Origin: JBFMCT01 sp046565765
Lineage (GTDB): Bacteria; Actinomycetota; Acidimicrobiia; Acidimicrobiales; AC-14
Direction: 5' to 3'
Assembly: GCA_046565765.1 (NCBI GenBank)
Contig: JBKHXX010000029.1
Span: 1 to 19,260, forward strand
Length of the DNA: 19,260 nucleotides
The translations under genes were made by a program, and so were the position numbers. The notes under the pieces are model-generated. The model had not been told where the DNA came from and did no database searches. It saw nothing but the letters and a program-made list of their open reading frames with translations. This document shows, piece after piece, positions 18,475 through 19,260 of this stretch. Position 1 is the first letter of the stretch. Every line of letters starts with the position of its first letter.

Positions 18475-19245
18475 GTGCCCACCCACTACGAGGTCCTTGG
18501 CGTTCCCCCGGATGCGTCCGAGGAGCAGGTGCGGCACGCCTACCGGGCGCTGGCCAAGGAGGCCCATCCCGACCGGTCGGGTGACGCCACCCGCTTCCAG
18601 GTCATCACCGAGGCCTACGAGGTGCTGTCCGACCCGGTCCGCCGGGCGACCTACGACCGGCGGCTCCGTCCGGTGGCGGCGGCCCCGGCGGGGGCGTCGG
18701 GGGCGCGTGCGGCGGCGGGGGGTGGGCGGCGGCGGCGGTACGGCCGGTACGCGGTGGTGCCCGTGGCCCTTCTGGTGGTCGCCGGCATCGTGGCGTGGGC
18801 GACGGGGGCCACGTCACAGCAGTCGGTCGGCGACGAGTGCCTGGTCGGGACGTGGCGGGGGGAGGCGTTCGGGGTCCCGTTCCGGGGGGTGTTGGACGGG
18901 CGCGAGGTGGACGTTCTGGTACGGGGCGGGGCGGGGGTGACGCTGGTCGTCGACGCGGCCGGGATCGTCCGGGCCGACTACTCCGCTGCGGCCCCGCTGG
19001 TGGGGAGGCAGGGCGCCTACCGGGTCGAGGGCGTCTACCTAGGCACGACGCGGGAACGGTGGCGGGCGACGGACGGGACCGTCACCCTCCGGGCCACGAA
19101 CGTGTCCGACCTGTCCTTCCGGGCCACCATCAACGGCCGGCCGCCCGACCAGCCGCTCGGGCCCGCCGTCGCCGACCGGAACTACCGCTACACGTGCACC
19201 GCCACGACGCTGGAGCTGGGCCCCTACCGCTACGTGCGCCTCTGA
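18475..19245 (+). CDS. Membrane-anchored J-domain protein with unknown extracytoplasmic domain
   Basis: 256 residues from GTG at 18475; the GTG immediately precedes the J-domain (PTHYEVLGV), and no good ribosome site is seen. Residues 4-64 are a full J-domain with the HPD motif (H31-P32-D33), needed to stimulate DnaK ATPase. A low-complexity Ala/Gly/Arg linker (65-91) leads to one membrane helix (about 92-110, YAVVPVALLVVAGIVAWAT). Basic residues before the helix place the J-domain in the cytoplasm. The last ~145 residues, outside the membrane, start with DECLVGTWRGE and end with YRYTCTATTLELG; they are beta-rich in appearance, with two cysteines that could form a disulfide, and somewhat lipocalin-like (C..G.W). 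I do not recognise this domain. It may tie envelope sensing to DnaK recruitment, but that is inference. Confidence 0.85.
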   Translation: MPTHYEVLGVPPDASEEQVRHAYRALAKEAHPDRSGDATRFQVITEAYEVLSDPVRRATYDRRLRPVAAAPAGASGARAAAGGGRRRRYGRYAVVPVALLVVAGIVAWATGATSQQSVGDECLVGTWRGEAFGVPFRGVLDGREVDVLVRGGAGVTLVVDAAGIVRADYSAAAPLVGRQGAYRVEGVYLGTTRERWRATDGTVTLRATNVSDLSFRATINGRPPDQPLGPAVADRNYRYTCTATTLELGPYRYVRL

Positions 19246-19260
19246 TCGCTCACCGAGGCG

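Overview
The window is very GC-rich and has GTG starts, ATGA/GTGA stop-start overlaps and gene families typical of high-GC Actinobacteriota: a DUF222/HNH protein, a DrrAB-type ABC exporter, SpoIIE-type phosphatase signalling, a soluble poly-HAMP hybrid kinase and a [NiFe]-hydrogenase large subunit. A soil actinobacterium, possibly of the Acidimicrobiia, fits. The lineage is inference; there is no rRNA or other marker gene here. No tRNA, rRNA, CRISPR array, insertion sequence or integrase was seen.

Left part (1-6850), stress signalling. The 3' end of a trehalose-6-phosphate synthase gene (otsA) faces a gene for a receiver domain fused to an RsbW-like ATPase. Divergent from that gene is a 1360-residue cytoplasmic hybrid histidine kinase carrying a run of HAMP units with an exact 276-bp period, then GAF, HisKA, HATPase and receiver domains. 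It overlaps by 4 bases a receiver/coiled-coil protein with a degenerate kinase module whose phospho-accepting histidine is gone. The layout recalls the Streptomyces osmotic-stress locus osaC/osaAB, and the trehalose gene next door fits an osmotic theme.

Middle part (6882-11317), mixed cargo. A small membrane protein of unknown function is followed by a DUF222/HNH protein with a near-consensus sigma70-type promoter. On the minus strand lie a two-gene ABC-2 exporter (ATPase and permease) and, upstream of it, a pair of AhpD/carboxymuconolactone-decarboxylase-like proteins.

Right part (11439-19245), redox and a second signalling set. An FAD/NAD(P)-binding protein and a DUF2231-Rieske membrane protein form a plus-strand pair. 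They converge, across a strong 13-bp hairpin, on a solitary [NiFe]-hydrogenase large subunit gene. That gene is divergent from a second receiver-RsbW fusion, which is translationally coupled to a GAF-PP2C (SpoIIE) phosphatase. A perfect 19-bp palindrome lies between the two divergent units. The window ends with a PspC-domain peptide and a membrane-anchored J-domain protein with an unusual extracytoplasmic C-terminal domain.

The features most worth following are the kinase / pseudo-kinase / receiver-RsbW set, the two receiver-RsbW paralogues, and the hydrogenase large subunit with no small subunit beside it, paired with a Rieske protein and a shared operator candidate.
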